In this document: positions 63,689 to 64,000 of the stretch, in pieces
Layout: each line of letters opens with the position of its first letter
Position numbering within the stretch: the first letter of the stretch is position 1
Source of the DNA: an uncultured Collinsella sp.
GTDB taxonomy: Bacteria > Actinomycetota > Coriobacteriia > Coriobacteriales > Coriobacteriaceae
NCBI GenBank assembly: GCA_934658705.1
Contig: CAKUHP010000004.1
Span: 1-64,000 of the forward strand
Direction: 5' to 3'
DNA: 64,000 nucleotides
Notes under the pieces: model-generated
What the model saw: the letters and a program-made list of their open reading frames with translations, nothing else
The model's database searches: none
Told to the model about the DNA's origin: nothing
Program-made: the position numbers and the translations under genes

Positions 63689-63986
63689 TCTCAATCTGTA
63701 ACAGGTAGTCGGAATATTCCGTCCCAAATGTTACAGATCAAGACAAACGGTGGACCCACTGTTCAAACGTCTCAATCTGTAACAACAACTCGGATAAAGC
63801 GGGTCTACCTGTTACAAATTTAGACATTCCAAATCGACTGATAGGTTCATCTAAATCTGTAACATCTAGACCCCAAAACAGTCCCTAGATGTTACAGATC
63901 GAGACATACCATTCCCTCCCCGACTTCAATCTCAATCTGTAACAGTTAGGACCGAAATTCCCCTCTTACTGTTACAGATCGAGACA
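63689..63986. repeat. Array of alternately inverted 15-17 bp repeats
   Basis: Eight arms alternate. L-type arms (TCTCAATCTGTAACA) start at 63689, 63770, 63850 and 63930. R-type arms (TGTTACAGATCGAGACA) start at 63729, 63810, 63890 and 63970. Every L-to-R interior is exactly 25 bases and every R-to-L linker is 23-24 bases, giving a period of 80-81. Interiors and linkers are all different. Each L-R pair can fold as a hairpin. The array probably continues past the right edge. No gene is seen in 63588-64000. Confidence 0.9.
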
Positions 63987-64000
63987 AACGGAGTGTCCAC

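Noticed and set aside
63689-63986. Classical CRISPR array
   Set aside because: Repeats alternate in orientation, are only 15-17 bp, and no cas gene is near; kept as an unexplained regular array instead.

Overview
The window looks like a chromosomal segment of a Coriobacteriia gut actinobacterium, most likely Collinsella or a close relative. The housekeeping genes are GC-rich, protein sequences and gene order (infB-nusA-rimP, leuS, guaB, thrS) fit that class, and several repeat types resemble ones I associate with Collinsella. That assignment is recognition, not a computed match.

Layout. (1) 1-9.6 kb is core: the rimP-nusA-infB operon (minus, with a promoter and a terminator-like leader hairpin), a small lipoprotein, leuS and guaB. 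(2) 9.6-22.4 kb holds a ModE/LysR-type HTH protein and then one tightly overlapping minus-strand operon for a Pel-like polysaccharide: a PelD-like c-di-GMP receptor fused to an epimerase-like domain, PelE-like, a DUF2194 PelA-like deacetylase, PelF and PelG, followed by CotH kinase, VTC polyphosphate polymerase-like, DUF4956 and a degenerate PLP-fold protein. (3) 22.4-46.3 kb is a visibly AT-richer accessory island of defence genes and debris: an AbiL-type RloA/RloB pair, a fused PARIS-like AriA-AriB protein, HEPN-like proteins with R-x4-H motifs, a HigB-HigA-SecB type toxin-antitoxin-chaperone set, an Abi_2 protein, a DUF4393 (Abi-alpha) gene, an SMC-like ATPase and a large membrane protein with a UbiA-like motif. 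Fragments of an IS21 IstB, a UvrD-type helicase, an LPXTG surface protein and a duplicated unknown gene lie between them. Three of the defence genes carry one simple lesion each (in-frame TGA, +1 frameshift, in-frame TAA).

(4) 46.3-60.9 kb is a minus-strand capsule/exopolysaccharide locus: a LoaP/NusG-like antiterminator, a priming sugar transferase, phosphohexomutase, ManC, two GT4 enzymes, Wzy, two GT2 enzymes, a pyruvyl transferase, Wzx, a radical SAM protein and a beta-propeller lipoprotein. Its first glycosyltransferase and its last gene both carry long G tracts (G10 and G9) at their 5' ends, and the presumed promoter is bracketed by a 14-bp inverted repeat, so the locus looks built for phase variation or another switch. 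(5) 61-64 kb returns to core genes (thrS, a zinc-ribbon membrane protein). The window ends inside a strikingly regular array of alternately inverted 15-17 bp repeats with fixed 25-bp and 23-24-bp spacers.

The main candidates for something undescribed are the terminal alternating-repeat array, the double (G-tract plus inverted-repeat promoter) switch on the capsule locus, the UbiA-like membrane protein in the defence island, and the extended Pel operon with CotH/VTC/DUF4956. No tRNA, rRNA, integrase, cas gene or classical CRISPR was seen.
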